A DNA stretch of 64,000 nucleotides, from NCBI GenBank assembly GCA_910577335.1, contig CAJTMJ010000009.1:31988-95987 (forward strand), written 5' to 3'. The translations under genes were made by a program, and so were the position numbers. The notes beneath the pieces were generated by a model. The model had not been told where the DNA came from, searched no databases, and saw only the letters and a list, made by a program, of their open reading frames with translations. Shown here piece after piece: positions 1-8,207 of this stretch. The stretch is from an uncultured Duncaniella sp. Its GTDB lineage: Bacteria > Bacteroidota > Bacteroidia > Bacteroidales > Muribaculaceae. Positions within the stretch are counted from its first letter, which is position 1, and each line of letters starts with the position of its first letter.

Positions 1-29
1 TGGATCATTCTGATGGTCTTGTCTTCCAT
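1..29 (-). CDS. 5' end of a phage gene cut by the window edge
   Basis: An ATG at position 29 on the minus strand starts MEDKTIRMI and runs off the window. It lies 3 bp after the stop of the preceding tail-tube-like gene, in the same orientation, so it is probably the next gene of the structural operon. Too little is visible to assign a function. In Mu-like phages a tail chaperone or tape-measure gene often follows the tube gene, but that is only an expectation. Confidence 0.4.
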
Positions 30-32
30 GAA

Positions 33-533
33 TTACGAACCGGTGGTAGTTGTTTCATCCTTAATGGTATAAGGTGCCGAACCATCGGCGGGCTTATTGA
101 CCTTGAGCTGACATTCGAGCTTTGCGACTTCAGTAAGTGTGAGCTTACCGGCGAGGCTTGCGAGAATGGTGCCGTTTGGAATGGTGATCACTTGGCCGGA
201 TACGAGCTTAATTGTCCATTTGCCGGACTTCTGAACGAGTTCCGATGGTGCTTCCCAACCGGTGTAGTTGGGTTTTGTGCCGAGGAGCTTGCCTCCGAGG
301 ACTGCGGCAATGTTCTCGTAGTTAAGCTGAATGAGGTTGAATGTTGGGGCAATCTGACCATTCTTCTGAAGGAGTGTCAGAACGGGAGCATCGGGAACTT
401 GCTCCGCTTCCACATCGACAGACTCCGGCTTGGTGCCTCCGAAATCGAATGAGCCTTTTTCGATGTAGCCCATTGTGAAGTCATCGAAAGCAAGTGATCC
501 GATGCCATACAGGAAGTTTTTATTTTTTTCCAT
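33..533 (-). CDS. Phage tail-tube-like structural protein (tentative)
   Basis: A 166-residue protein without signal peptide or membrane segments. It opens with a short hydrophilic stretch, then NFLYGIGSL and a Gly/aromatic-rich region, followed by alternating beta-type sequence with repeated TLLQKNG, KLVSGQVITI and LAGKLTLTE segments. This small all-beta character and its position downstream of the lysis genes and before an operon continuation resemble small tail-tube or tail-structural proteins of Bacteroidetes phages. I recognise the general style rather than a specific family, so the tail-tube call is tentative. Its start overlaps the 3' end of the spanin-like gene by 14 bp, which suggests translational coupling. 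Confidence 0.5.
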   Translation of the reverse strand: MEKNKNFLYGIGSLAFDDFTMGYIEKGSFDFGGTKPESVDVEAEQVPDAPVLTLLQKNGQIAPTFNLIQLNYENIAAVLGGKLLGTKPNYTGWEAPSELVQKSGKWTIKLVSGQVITIPNGTILASLAGKLTLTEVAKLECQLKVNKPADGSAPYTIKDETTTTGS

Positions 534-1029
534 ATCGGGATTTTGATAAGATGATTATTGTTGAGAGTACGCCGACAAACAGTCCGGCAATAAATGCCGC
601 CAATGCGATTTTAATTGGGTTTGAACAGTGTTCGCGCTCCGTTTGAACGCTCTCCTTGAGATTATCGAGAGCTTCGAGGGTGGCTTGATATTGCTCCTCG
701 TAATATTCAACTTCGCGCTGAAGGCTATCACAGGTAGCGGTGACGAAGATTGTGTCTCCTCTCAAGGAAACCTCGGCTCCGGCTTGACCGCTGCGCTTAT
801 GGTACGATGCACCTGCCGGGAGCTTAAGGAGGCTGTCCACGGATACGGTTATCTGAGCCTGACTCATCGGTACCGTCTCCTTGAGTGTCTGCCTTATCAC
901 GGTTACGGTATCGTGCTTCTCTACCATCTGCACTGTCTGAATCTGTTCCGTCTGTGTCTTTTTGGTTGTTGCGCAACTTGTACAGAACGACGCAATCGTC
1001 AGAATGAGGACAGTTTTTAGCAGATTCAA
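520..1029 (-). CDS. Unimolecular spanin-like lipoprotein (lysis)
   Basis: The proposed product (about 169 residues from a TTG at 1029) begins with a short hydrophobic signal ending in a lipobox-like FCTSC. It continues through a polar, partly coiled-coil periplasmic stretch (EVEYYEEQYQATLEALDNL) and ends with a C-terminal membrane segment (IKIALAAFIAGLFVGVLSTI) and a short basic tail. A lipoprotein N-terminus plus a C-terminal inner-membrane anchor is the u-spanin layout known from phage T1 gp11, which fuses inner and outer membranes at lysis. The reading frame stays open to an ATG at 1152, but that start would bury the signal sequence behind some 41 hydrophilic residues. The gene overlaps the preceding coiled-coil gene by about 200 bp in another frame, as Rz/Rz1 pairs do. 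Confidence 0.6.
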   Translation of the reverse strand: MNLLKTVLILTIASFCTSCATTKKTQTEQIQTVQMVEKHDTVTVIRQTLKETVPMSQAQITVSVDSLLKLPAGASYHKRSGQAGAEVSLRGDTIFVTATCDSLQREVEYYEEQYQATLEALDNLKESVQTEREHCSNPIKIALAAFIAGLFVGVLSTIIILSKSRYGKK

Positions 1030-1369
1030 CCGCCCTTGACAGACGGGACACAGCTCTCTTGGTAGAGGCCAGTTCTTTTTGCATACCGGCCATGACACCT
1101 TCGGTCGCCGATAATTTCTCTCTGGTTGTATGAAGTTCCTGTCTCGTTGCATTGAGTTCCTCTCTTAAGGGGTTGACGATATTTTGTACGAGAATCCGAG
1201 TGGCGTTCTCAGTGTTGGTGATCCGCACACTTTCGGCATCGGCCTTTGCTTTCTCGGCATCGGCGTTGGCCTTTCGGACTGTCGCCTTGAGCGTAATGAC
1301 ACCCACCATTAAGGCAAGGAAGCCACCGCCAAGAAGTATGTTAAGAATTTCACTGAATGTCATAGCCAC
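824..1369 (-). CDS. Membrane-anchored coiled-coil protein of the lysis cassette
   Basis: A 181-residue protein with one N-terminal transmembrane helix (about residues 7-27, ILNILLGGGFLALMVGVITL) followed by a long alpha-helical, probably coiled-coil region rich in Ala/Glu/Lys/Arg to about residue 115. The last 60 residues are low-complexity Asp/Arg/Gly and overlap the spanin-like gene in another frame. The layout resembles an inner-membrane spanin or a holin-associated protein, and it sits between the amidase and the u-spanin-like gene. I cannot decide between these roles. The degenerate tail may be shaped by the overlapping gene rather than by function. Confidence 0.6.
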   Translation of the reverse strand: MAMTFSEILNILLGGGFLALMVGVITLKATVRKANADAEKAKADAESVRITNTENATRILVQNIVNPLREELNATRQELHTTREKLSATEGVMAGMQKELASTKRAVSRLSRAVESAKNCPHSDDCVVLYKLRNNQKDTDGTDSDSADGREARYRNRDKADTQGDGTDESGSDNRIRGQPP

Positions 1370-1382
1370 TCGGATTTGTTGA

Positions 1383-1886
1383 TTATTGGTTGATGCCGAT
1401 AGATTTCAGCCATTCCGAGACTTCAAAACTCGGACAGGCCTTCATCCATTCATAAGGTTCGATTATACCGTTGCCATTGAGGTCAGGAGACAGATCGCGA
1501 TGGCCGATAATCTTGACATCGGGAAACCGGCGGTGAAAATCGAGAACGTATGCTGCCATTGCCTTTTTTTGAGCAGAGGTTCGTGTATCCTTCGGGTTCA
1601 GGAACTTGTCAAGTCCACCGGCGTACACTATATGTCGGCTGATGGAGTTGTAACCCTTGGCACCGTTGGTAACCTCCCACGGGTCAACATTGGCATCCTC
1701 GTTGTTATTCACGATACGCTCAACAGTACCGTCAAGCCGGAACACATCTGTATAACCCGGCTGTTTCCACCCACGGCCACCGGCACTCACCGGAGAGGTG
1801 TGCATACGCCGAATGTCTGCGGCGGACACATCACGTCCTTCCGGGGTTGCGGTGCAGTGGATTACGAGATACTTGAGTCTTGCCAT
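1383..1886 (-). CDS. Phage endolysin, N-acetylmuramoyl-L-alanine amidase (type 2)
   Basis: A 167-residue single-domain amidase of the type-2/PGRP (T7 lysozyme) fold, which cuts the bond between MurNAc and L-alanine in peptidoglycan. It opens with the family signature LVIHCTATPEG, whose His is a zinc ligand. It continues through a G(R/W)GWKQPGYTDVF segment and a conserved SRHIVYAGG strand, and ends with GHRDLSPDLNGNG and KACPSF, which supply the second His and the Cys/Asp ligand. There is no signal peptide, so release would depend on a holin-type protein. It is the first gene of a lysis cluster placed directly after the capsid gene, with 3 bp between them. Confidence 0.92.
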   Translation of the reverse strand: MARLKYLVIHCTATPEGRDVSAADIRRMHTSPVSAGGRGWKQPGYTDVFRLDGTVERIVNNNEDANVDPWEVTNGAKGYNSISRHIVYAGGLDKFLNPKDTRTSAQKKAMAAYVLDFHRRFPDVKIIGHRDLSPDLNGNGIIEPYEWMKACPSFEVSEWLKSIGINQ

Positions 1887-1889
1887 GCG

Positions 1890-2981
1890 TTACTTACCTT
1901 CAGTCTGTGTACCGCCACCTGTAGTCGGAGCAGTATATCCGCTCATCATCACAGCTCCGGCATCGGCTTTCTTAGGCATTGCGATGAAGTAATGGCGGAA
2001 GTTGATTTTATTACGCTGGTATTCGGGATCGGTCGAAGCCTCGCTGTAATACATCTTGGTGGAGCCGGTGGCCTTGAACACACGGGGAACATAGAAGGCA
2101 AACGAACACTGGAATTCACCTGCACTTGCAGCTGCTTGGACTGCTTTTTTCTTACCGGCGGTTGTATAAACGGGGTTGTCTCCGTAAGTATAGATGTCGA
2201 AGCCATACAGATTGCCGACAGTGCCGGTATTGCGGTTGATATTGAACTGCTCACGGAACGTCTGCTCGGAACGCAGCAGGTCGTTTACATGATCAGGACA
2301 AAGGACAAGACGACGATTAGAAGCCGGAACCTTGAGGTTGTCGAGAGCTTCTTTCAGACTGATTAGGTCGTTAAGGGTAAGACGATGTCGGCCTGTTGTG
2401 GGGTCTGCCGCGCCGGTAGTCTTAAGGACGGGTGTCTTGGCTGTATTCTCCTGTGCGCACAGTGCGTGTGCCGCTTTTGCGAATTTAGCATCGCTGAGGG
2501 CGTTGGCATGGCTTTCCTTGACACGGGACATCTTGTCATACGAAATGGCATACAACTCATCGTCGGTGACGGGAGTGACCTTTGTCTGGAATTTGTCGAG
2601 CGATATGGCGATGTCCTTATCTTCGAGTGCCTGAAGCGGAATCGGATAGGTCGTGTTATTGATGAGGACATCGGGGTCAACACCCACTTCTACAAGGTGG
2701 ATGACATCGTTGTTGACGATAGAGGATTGGTCAGGAACACCGTCGAGCCATGAGCCTGTTAGGAACTCGCGGAGTCCCTTAACAAGCTCGCCTGTCCATA
2801 CCTCGGTATAGACTCCGGCACGGAGTGCGCCTTTGGGAACCGGCACGAAGCTCATGGTGATACCTATGGCCACCATGAAGAGCATACCGACGAGAGGGGG
2901 AACGCCGAGAAGCGTTGCGATGATTGCGCCCATGAGCATATTGAAAAGCAGAGCGCAGATGGTTTTGGATGCTGTTTTCAT
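1890..2981 (-). CDS. Major capsid protein with hydrophobic N-terminus
   Basis: A 363-residue protein placed immediately after the protease/scaffold gene, the usual position of the Mu-like major head subunit. The central region (DVIHLVEVGVDPDVLINNT, then FQTKVTPVTDDELYAISYDK, and LVLCPDHVNDLL) has the character of HK97-fold Bacteroidetes phage capsids, and the C-terminal RNKINFRHYFIAMPKKA is also typical. The first 50 residues are strikingly hydrophobic, with two potential membrane helices (about residues 8-24 and 26-46), followed by a Pro/Lys break. Such an N-terminus is unusual for a capsid subunit and might be removed by the adjacent protease during maturation. The capsid call rests on order and sequence style. 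Confidence 0.75.
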   Translation of the reverse strand: MKTASKTICALLFNMLMGAIIATLLGVPPLVGMLFMVAIGITMSFVPVPKGALRAGVYTEVWTGELVKGLREFLTGSWLDGVPDQSSIVNNDVIHLVEVGVDPDVLINNTTYPIPLQALEDKDIAISLDKFQTKVTPVTDDELYAISYDKMSRVKESHANALSDAKFAKAAHALCAQENTAKTPVLKTTGAADPTTGRHRLTLNDLISLKEALDNLKVPASNRRLVLCPDHVNDLLRSEQTFREQFNINRNTGTVGNLYGFDIYTYGDNPVYTTAGKKKAVQAAASAGEFQCSFAFYVPRVFKATGSTKMYYSEASTDPEYQRNKINFRHYFIAMPKKADAGAVMMSGYTAPTTGGGTQTEGK

Positions 2982-2999
2982 CGTTGTTGATATTTGGTG

Positions 3000-3944
3000 T
3001 TAGATGTTGCATTCGTAGCCGTATTCGGCTTTGAACAGGCGGCGGTATTCGGCAGGATTCTCGCTGCGCATTTTGCGGAGTTCTTCTTCGGGAACCTCGC
3101 TGAATTTGTTGTAGGTCTTCTGACCGGCAGGAGAAGTGCCACCATTAGACGGAGTGATGGTTTTACTGAGCTTTGCCGCCGGGGTCATTGCGTCGAGGGT
3201 TGCCTTTAGACTGTCGATGCCGATGGTCTTGCCGAGGTTGATGAAGTGTTCCTTCTTGTCGGGAGTGAGACGGTTTTCCTTGATGGCGGTCTCGACGGCA
3301 GAAGTTACCTGCGAAAGAGTCAGCGCATCCTTGTCTTTTTTGAGCTGCTCCACTTCTGCGGCAGTAAGTTTCAGCTCGCCGATTTTAGCAAGCACGGCGG
3401 TCTCGTCAGCCGTTTCCGGCAAACCCAGTTTGAGGGCGATGGTCTTGAGTTCCATTTGCTGTTTTGTTGTTTGAGGTTTATTACTGAGCATAGGCAGGGG
3501 ATTCTCGCTGTCCCTGCCAAGCGTTATCTGCTTTCCATTGTGGCGCATGACTATGGCATTGTCATTGGCTCCGATGTCAACGATGGAGGTCTCGAAGATT
3601 TTACTCTTCGTAATGGTCGGCGCGGTCTGCCCGGCCACAAGATGTTCCGGATCTTCACTCAGTTCAAGTACGTCGATTCCGATGCTGACCATTCGGAGAG
3701 AGCCCACCTCCCATTGTTTTTTACACTGCTTGGACAGTTCGGTCGCGCAGTCGAAGACCGGCTCGCCGCTGATCTCGCCGTCCTTGACCTCGATGTCCTT
3801 CATGTAGCCGATGACCTTGCCGCGCTCGTGCATATACAGCAGCACAGGGTTCCGCTCATATTGTGCGGTGTCACACCCGGCTGTCAATACCCGGCTTCCG
3901 TGGCTGTTGAGACTGTCATCAGTCATTCTTACTCTTTTTCCCAT
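3000..3944 (-). CDS. Prohead protease with scaffold-like C-terminal half
   Basis: About 314 residues from the ATG at 3944. The N-terminal half (to about 165) is HK97-type prohead protease-like: NPVLLYMHERGKVIGY, a region with SMGID-like VSIGIDVLE, and a final ETSIVDIGANDNAIV. The C-terminal half is hydrophilic and helical (MELKTIALKLGLPETADETA, then EVEQLKKDKDALTLSQV), as in scaffold proteins. In phage Mu, gpI (protease) and gpZ (scaffold) share a reading frame, with the scaffold started internally. An internal ATG with an A-rich leader at about 3454 could serve the same purpose here. The frame stays open upstream to 4076, but that extension runs through a perfect operator-like palindrome, so 3944 is preferred. 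Confidence 0.8.
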   Translation of the reverse strand: MGKRVRMTDDSLNSHGSRVLTAGCDTAQYERNPVLLYMHERGKVIGYMKDIEVKDGEISGEPVFDCATELSKQCKKQWEVGSLRMVSIGIDVLELSEDPEHLVAGQTAPTITKSKIFETSIVDIGANDNAIVMRHNGKQITLGRDSENPLPMLSNKPQTTKQQMELKTIALKLGLPETADETAVLAKIGELKLTAAEVEQLKKDKDALTLSQVTSAVETAIKENRLTPDKKEHFINLGKTIGIDSLKATLDAMTPAAKLSKTITPSNGGTSPAGQKTYNKFSEVPEEELRKMRSENPAEYRRLFKAEYGYECNI

Positions 3945-4006
3945 TGCGGTCTTTGCGTTTGAAATTCGGTGCAATATTACGACGTAATCCCCTGCCTGAC
4001 AAGAAA

Positions 4007-4046
4007 GTGTGCAACGGTTGCACACTTGTATGAAACCGTTGCACAC
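4007..4046. promoter_or_regulatory. Repeated operator between divergent late blocks
   Basis: GTGTGCAACGGTTGCACAC (4007-4025) is a near-perfect palindrome with 9-bp arms, and a second half-matching copy CCGTTGCACAC lies at 4036-4046, offset by 21 bp, two helical turns. The pair sits in the roughly 200-bp gap between the leftward capsid/lysis block and the rightward terminase/portal block. It is a good candidate binding site for a dimeric phage regulator controlling both late transcripts. The regulator is not identified. Confidence 0.6.
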
Positions 4047-4145
4047 TTTTTTTGCTCTTAGGCGTGAACTCTCCAATTTTGCATTGATTTTCGGCTCGAC
4101 ATCCTTATGCTTGCCGGAATGTAACCGCGCAAAATCATTATCAAT

Positions 4146-4634
4146 ATGACAAAAGCAGAACTCGAAAGAAAAAAAGACCTTGCCCGTACCCTGTATATGT
4201 CCGGGAAGGAACAGACCGAGATCGCGGACATGGTCGGCGTATCGAGGGTAACTATATCGAAATGGTGTACTGCCGACGGATGGAAGGAGACCCGTGCTGC
4301 AAAAACAATATCGCGCCCGGAGCTGATCAAGAAGCTGCTGCTTGCAACAAACACCCTTCTTGACAAAGTGAACGCTTCCGGCGACCTAAACCTTATCGAC
4401 AGTCTCGGAGATAAACTCTCCAAACTGACAGCCGCCATTGATAAACTCGACAAATCACAGGCAAATGTCGTGGCTGCAATCGAAGTATTCACCGCTTTCT
4501 CGAAATATCTTGAGTTCCGGGCAAAGACAGACCCGGAGATTACTCTTGAACTTATCAAGACAATCAACAGATTGCAGGACGGGTTCCTCATAGAGTCTTT
4601 TAACAAGGGAACACTCGTTTGCTATGGCGACTAA
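4146..4634 (+). CDS. Terminase small-subunit-like HTH protein
   Basis: A 162-residue protein with an N-terminal helix-turn-helix (about residues 12-42, MSGKEQTEIADMVGVSRVT then ISKWCTADGWK), of the kind that opens phage terminase small subunits. A helical middle (KLSKLTAAIDKLDKSQANV) and a C-terminal region (about 115-150) follow. It overlaps the start of the large terminase gene by 11 bp. A DNA-recognition role for packaging is therefore likely. It is the first gene of the rightward block and lies 100 bp after the operator palindromes. Confidence 0.75.
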   Translation: MTKAELERKKDLARTLYMSGKEQTEIADMVGVSRVTISKWCTADGWKETRAAKTISRPELIKKLLLATNTLLDKVNASGDLNLIDSLGDKLSKLTAAIDKLDKSQANVVAAIEVFTAFSKYLEFRAKTDPEITLELIKTINRLQDGFLIESFNKGTLVCYGD

Positions 4635-6192
4635 ATGGACAAAAGAACAGAAGGAGGCGTTTGAACGGTGGCAGGAACATTGCCGGGAAGTTCAGACCCT
4701 GACAGCTGTGTCTATGGCTATCGCCAAAGAGACCCCGGTTGAACGCGACAGGCGTATAAAACGGTTGCTCTCGAACTATGACGAGTTCTGCGAGTATTAC
4801 TTCGCCCATTTCCTTACATTGCGCGACAAGACAACCGGCGAGGTCATCAAGACGATACACAATGCCCCCTTCCACACGAAAGCAGCTCTGAAGATAAGGA
4901 ATACCCCCAACCTCAAGGCTGTGTTCAAATGGCCACGAGGTCATGCCAAGTCAACCCATATCGGTGTGTTCATTCCTCTTTGGCTGATTTTCCAACCGAA
5001 GAGGCTCATCAATTTTATGATAACCGTCGGCAAGTCCGAAGACAGCGCAATCCGTCTGCTCGGCGATTTACAGGCCGAACTTGAATTCAACCAGAAATTG
5101 ATTGCCGACTTCGGCGAGCAGAAAAACCTCGGTTCTTGGCTTGAGGGAGAATTCAAGACCAAGGGCGGTGCCAAGTTCCTTGCTGTTGGCCGTGGACAGT
5201 CTCCCCGTGGTCTCCGTGACCGCGAGGCTCGCCCGGATTATATTGTCATCGACGACTTGGACGATGACGAGATATGCCGGAATGAAAAGCGTATAAAGGA
5301 TTTGACCGATTGGGTGAAGGAGGCTCTGTTCGGTGCGCTCGACGTTGGCCGTGGCCGTTTTATCATGGTCGGCAACCTTATCTCCAAAAACTCGGTGCTT
5401 GCCAATATTGCCGCTTCCAAAGGTGTTCATGTGTCCGAGATAAAGGCTGTTGACAGCGACGGGAACCCGGTATGGGCTGAAAAATGGACTAAGGAAGAGG
5501 CACAGGCATACAAGGATTTTGTCGGTTACAGGGCATGGGAAAAGGAGATGATGCACAACCCCATCACAGACGGCACCATCTTCAGGCATGAATGGATCCG
5601 GTTCAAGCGTATGCCCAAACTCGACAAGTACGATATGCTTGTCTGCTATACCGACCCGTCGTTCAAGTCAACCACAGCCAATGACTATAAGGCGTGTCGC
5701 CTGTGGGGTAAGATAGGAACCGAGCTGCATCTTATCGACACATACGTCCGACAGGATACCGTCTCCGGCATGGTGCGTTGGCTGTATAACCTTTATGAAA
5801 GTTTGCCGGAGAATGTCGTAGTGACATTCTATATGGAGGCGAATTTTATGCAGGATATTATCCTCGATGAGTTTGCGACGGAAGGAAACATTCGCGGCTA
5901 TCAGCTGCCCATCATGCCGGACACCCGAAAAAAGCCGGAGAAGATTCAGCGCATCGAGGCGGTCTCGCCTCTGTGGGAACGTGGATTCGTATTCTACAAT
6001 GAAGCTCTCAAGGGTACCCCGGACATGGAGGTGGGCATAGAGCAGACTCTTGCACTTGAACGTGGCTCCCGTGTCCATGATGACGCGCCGGACGCAGACG
6101 AAGGTGCTATATGGTTCCTACAGCGAAGCACAAGACAAGAGACATTCAAACCGGTGTCGATACCGCGTCGGCACCCTAAAAATTCATGGTGA
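4624..6192 (+). CDS. Terminase large subunit (Mu gp28-like)
   Basis: A 522-residue packaging motor. The ATPase half has an atypical Walker A (KWPRGHAKST, residues 102-111) and a Walker B-type YIVIDD (206-211) followed by DLDDDE. The nuclease half begins around LVCYTDPSF (Asp343) and continues through FYMEANFMQD to HDDAPDADEGAIWFL near residue 490-502, giving the acidic residues of the RNase H-like nuclease. Length and order fit Mu gp28 and related TerL proteins, which thread phage DNA into the prohead and cut it. It is followed 2 bp later by a tiny basic gene. Confidence 0.92.
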   Translation: MATKWTKEQKEAFERWQEHCREVQTLTAVSMAIAKETPVERDRRIKRLLSNYDEFCEYYFAHFLTLRDKTTGEVIKTIHNAPFHTKAALKIRNTPNLKAVFKWPRGHAKSTHIGVFIPLWLIFQPKRLINFMITVGKSEDSAIRLLGDLQAELEFNQKLIADFGEQKNLGSWLEGEFKTKGGAKFLAVGRGQSPRGLRDREARPDYIVIDDLDDDEICRNEKRIKDLTDWVKEALFGALDVGRGRFIMVGNLISKNSVLANIAASKGVHVSEIKAVDSDGNPVWAEKWTKEEAQAYKDFVGYRAWEKEMMHNPITDGTIFRHEWIRFKRMPKLDKYDMLVCYTDPSFKSTTANDYKACRLWGKIGTELHLIDTYVRQDTVSGMVRWLYNLYESLPENVVVTFYMEANFMQDIILDEFATEGNIRGYQLPIMPDTRKKPEKIQRIEAVSPLWERGFVFYNEALKGTPDMEVGIEQTLALERGSRVHDDAPDADEGAIWFLQRSTRQETFKPVSIPRRHPKNSW

Positions 6193-6193
6193 T

Positions 6194-6424
6194 ATGTTTA
6201 AGACCATCAAAAAGTATTATGCCGCATGGCTATACAAGAGAGCCGTGCGCAAGGCTAAAAAACTCGCCGAACTGTTCGGTATGAAGTATTATGTCATTCA
6301 CCTCGGAGGCTCTCTCAAGGTCGTTCCGAAACAGACTATCAAGGAACTCATCAAGCGCAAGCGATTCCGCAAGGGTGTGACTGTCGAGGATATTGAGAGA
6401 CACGCTCTTTTCGTAACAACTTAA
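6194..6424 (+). CDS. Small basic phage protein
   Basis: A 76-residue Lys/Arg-rich protein starting at an ATG just 2 bp after the terminase stop. It contains a helical basic stretch (KRAVRKAKKLAELFGMKY) and a KRKRFRKG segment, with no recognisable domain. Small basic proteins between terminase and head-completion genes are common in Bacteroidetes phages. No function is assigned. The start was chosen because the longer frame would run inside the terminase gene. Confidence 0.65.
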   Translation: MFKTIKKYYAAWLYKRAVRKAKKLAELFGMKYYVIHLGGSLKVVPKQTIKELIKRKRFRKGVTVEDIERHALFVTT

Positions 6425-6434
6425 TTTCAGCGTC

Positions 6435-6851
6435 ATGTTTATCACCGACAACGACTACGCCGTGGTCATAGGCGAAGATGCGCTCAAGGTTATCTCCCGT
6501 GCCTCTGAGGAAAACCGCGCCAATGCGGAACTTGAGGCAATCGAGGAAATTTCCGGCTACCTGCGTCCTGTCTATGACTGTGAGGCGATTTTTTCAGCCG
6601 AAGGGAATGCCCGGAACAGGCTTATTGTCATGCGGACTGCCGACATAGCCCTCTATCATCTTGTGGCCTCGCTCCCTCAGAAGATGGGTATTGAGATTCG
6701 CAAGGAGCGTTATGAACGGGCTATCGAATGGCTCGAAGGCGTTCAGTCCGGCAAGATCATCCCGGACTTGCCGCTGATTGAAGAAGAGGACACACCCATC
6801 ATGAACGGTACTATATTTCACTCGGAGCCACGACTCCGTCATAATTGGTAA
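6435..6851 (+). CDS. Mu gp36-like protein (DUF1320)
   Basis: A 138-residue protein that matches the Mu gp36/DUF1320 pattern: an N-terminal ITDNDYAVVIGEDALKVIS, an AELEAIEEISGYLRPVYDC segment typical of the family, and a conserved IVMRTADIALYHLVASLP in the middle. gp36 is thought to be a head-tail completion (adaptor-type) protein. Here it sits between terminase and portal genes rather than after the capsid gene as in Mu. It lies 5 bp before the portal gene. Confidence 0.85.
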   Translation: MFITDNDYAVVIGEDALKVISRASEENRANAELEAIEEISGYLRPVYDCEAIFSAEGNARNRLIVMRTADIALYHLVASLPQKMGIEIRKERYERAIEWLEGVQSGKIIPDLPLIEEEDTPIMNGTIFHSEPRLRHNW

Positions 6852-6855
6852 AACT

Positions 6856-8193
6856 ATGGGCGTACTCGACAAATTCCTTGAGAACTTTCGCTCCAAAAAG
6901 AGCGACCCCATGATATTGAATACCCCATACGGGGAACTGAATCTTGCCAAGCCGAAAGACCGGGCAAAGTTTCAGAGTATCGTCATGGACATACATCGGA
7001 CTACTGATGCACTGACGCGAAAGGACATCGCGGATTGGAGGGCGGCATGGCAGCTGGCAATAAATGTTGACAACCCGAACCGGCAGCGTCTCTATGACAT
7101 ATACAGGGATGTTGCCGTTGACCTCCACCTCTCCGGCTGTATCGAGCAGCGGCGAGGATTCGTGATGTCTCGTTCATTCAAACTCGTTAACGAATCCGGC
7201 GACGAGGATGAGACAGCCAAACATTATTTTGATCAGTCATGGTTCAAACAACTCTTGCGCCTCTGTCATGATTCGTTATGGTTCGGCCACTCATTGATTG
7301 AACTCGGAGAGCTCACGCAGGACGGAGACGGTTGCCTGTCTTATGACGGTGTCCGGCTCATACCTCGCAAGCACGTTATCCCGGAGTATCACCGCTGTGT
7401 CCAAAATGTTGGCGACGACTGGACTTCGGGCATAGACTATCACGAAAGGCCATATTCGGATTGGCTGATAGAAGCCGGACAGTCTGATGATCTCGGTCTG
7501 TTCCTCAAGGCGGCACAACAGACAATTCCTAAAAAGAACGCTCTCGCGTTTTGGGATGCCTTTGCCGAGATATTCGGTATGCCCATGCGTGTCGCCAAGA
7601 CAACTACACGCGACCCCAAGGAGTGGAGACGTCTTGAGCAGATGATACAGGAAGCCGGGAGCAACCTCGGTATGGTTACCGGCATGGAGACGGAGGTTCA
7701 GTTTGTCGAATCCGGCAAAGGGGATGCCTTCAATGTATATGACAAGCGCATTGATCGTGCCAATTCGGAACTGTCAAAGCTGACCATCGGCCAGACCATG
7801 ACAATCGAGGACGGCTCATCGCTGTCTCAGTCCGAAACGCACTTACAGGTATTCGAGAACCTTGTGGAGTCTGACCGCGATATGCTCCGCGACATCGTAA
7901 ATAATCAGCTTATTCCTCGCATGATCAAGCACGGCTTCCCTCTCAAAGGCTTGCGCTTTGAATGGGACGATGCAGTGGACTATACGCCGGAACAGCAGAT
8001 TAATTACGAGACTATGATCCTAAATAATTTTGAGGTCGATCCTTCATACTTTGCCGACAAATACGGTATGCCTGTGGGAGACCGCCGGGAGATGGCACCA
8101 ACCATGCCGCCTGGAGATGATGTGGAAGACGGCGATGACACGAAGCCGGAGGATAAGGGCAAGCAAAAGAACGGCAGACCTTTTTTCGACTAA
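6856..8193 (+). CDS. Phage portal protein (Mu gp29-like, DUF935)
   Basis: A 445-residue portal of the DUF935 family, which forms the ring through which DNA enters the head. Recognisable features include RRLYDIYRDV-type spacing near the start, GCIEQRRGFVMSRSFKL, the WFGHSLIELGEL segment, an LAFWDAFAEIFGMPMRV core and the QTMTIEDGSSLSQSE loop, all typical of Mu gp29-like portals. The C-terminus is acidic and low in complexity. It ends with Gly-Arg-Pro-Phe-Phe-Asp encoded by a T6 run just before the stop. The next gene starts at GTG, 15 bp on. A -1 slip on that T6 run would fuse the two, but there is no evidence that it happens. Confidence 0.92.
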   Translation: MGVLDKFLENFRSKKSDPMILNTPYGELNLAKPKDRAKFQSIVMDIHRTTDALTRKDIADWRAAWQLAINVDNPNRQRLYDIYRDVAVDLHLSGCIEQRRGFVMSRSFKLVNESGDEDETAKHYFDQSWFKQLLRLCHDSLWFGHSLIELGELTQDGDGCLSYDGVRLIPRKHVIPEYHRCVQNVGDDWTSGIDYHERPYSDWLIEAGQSDDLGLFLKAAQQTIPKKNALAFWDAFAEIFGMPMRVAKTTTRDPKEWRRLEQMIQEAGSNLGMVTGMETEVQFVESGKGDAFNVYDKRIDRANSELSKLTIGQTMTIEDGSSLSQSETHLQVFENLVESDRDMLRDIVNNQLIPRMIKHGFPLKGLRFEWDDAVDYTPEQQINYETMILNNFEVDPSYFADKYGMPVGDRREMAPTMPPGDDVEDGDDTKPEDKGKQKNGRPFFD

Positions 8194-8207
8194 GCCCCAC
8201 TGACTAT

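Noticed and set aside
1386..2366. Long open frame (326 residues) on the plus strand
   Set aside because: It is a shadow of the amidase and capsid genes on the minus strand and shows no protein-like motif.
3945..4076. Upstream extension of the protease gene to an ATG at 4076
   Set aside because: The extension runs through the palindromic operator and lacks conserved protein features. The ATG at 3944 is preferred.
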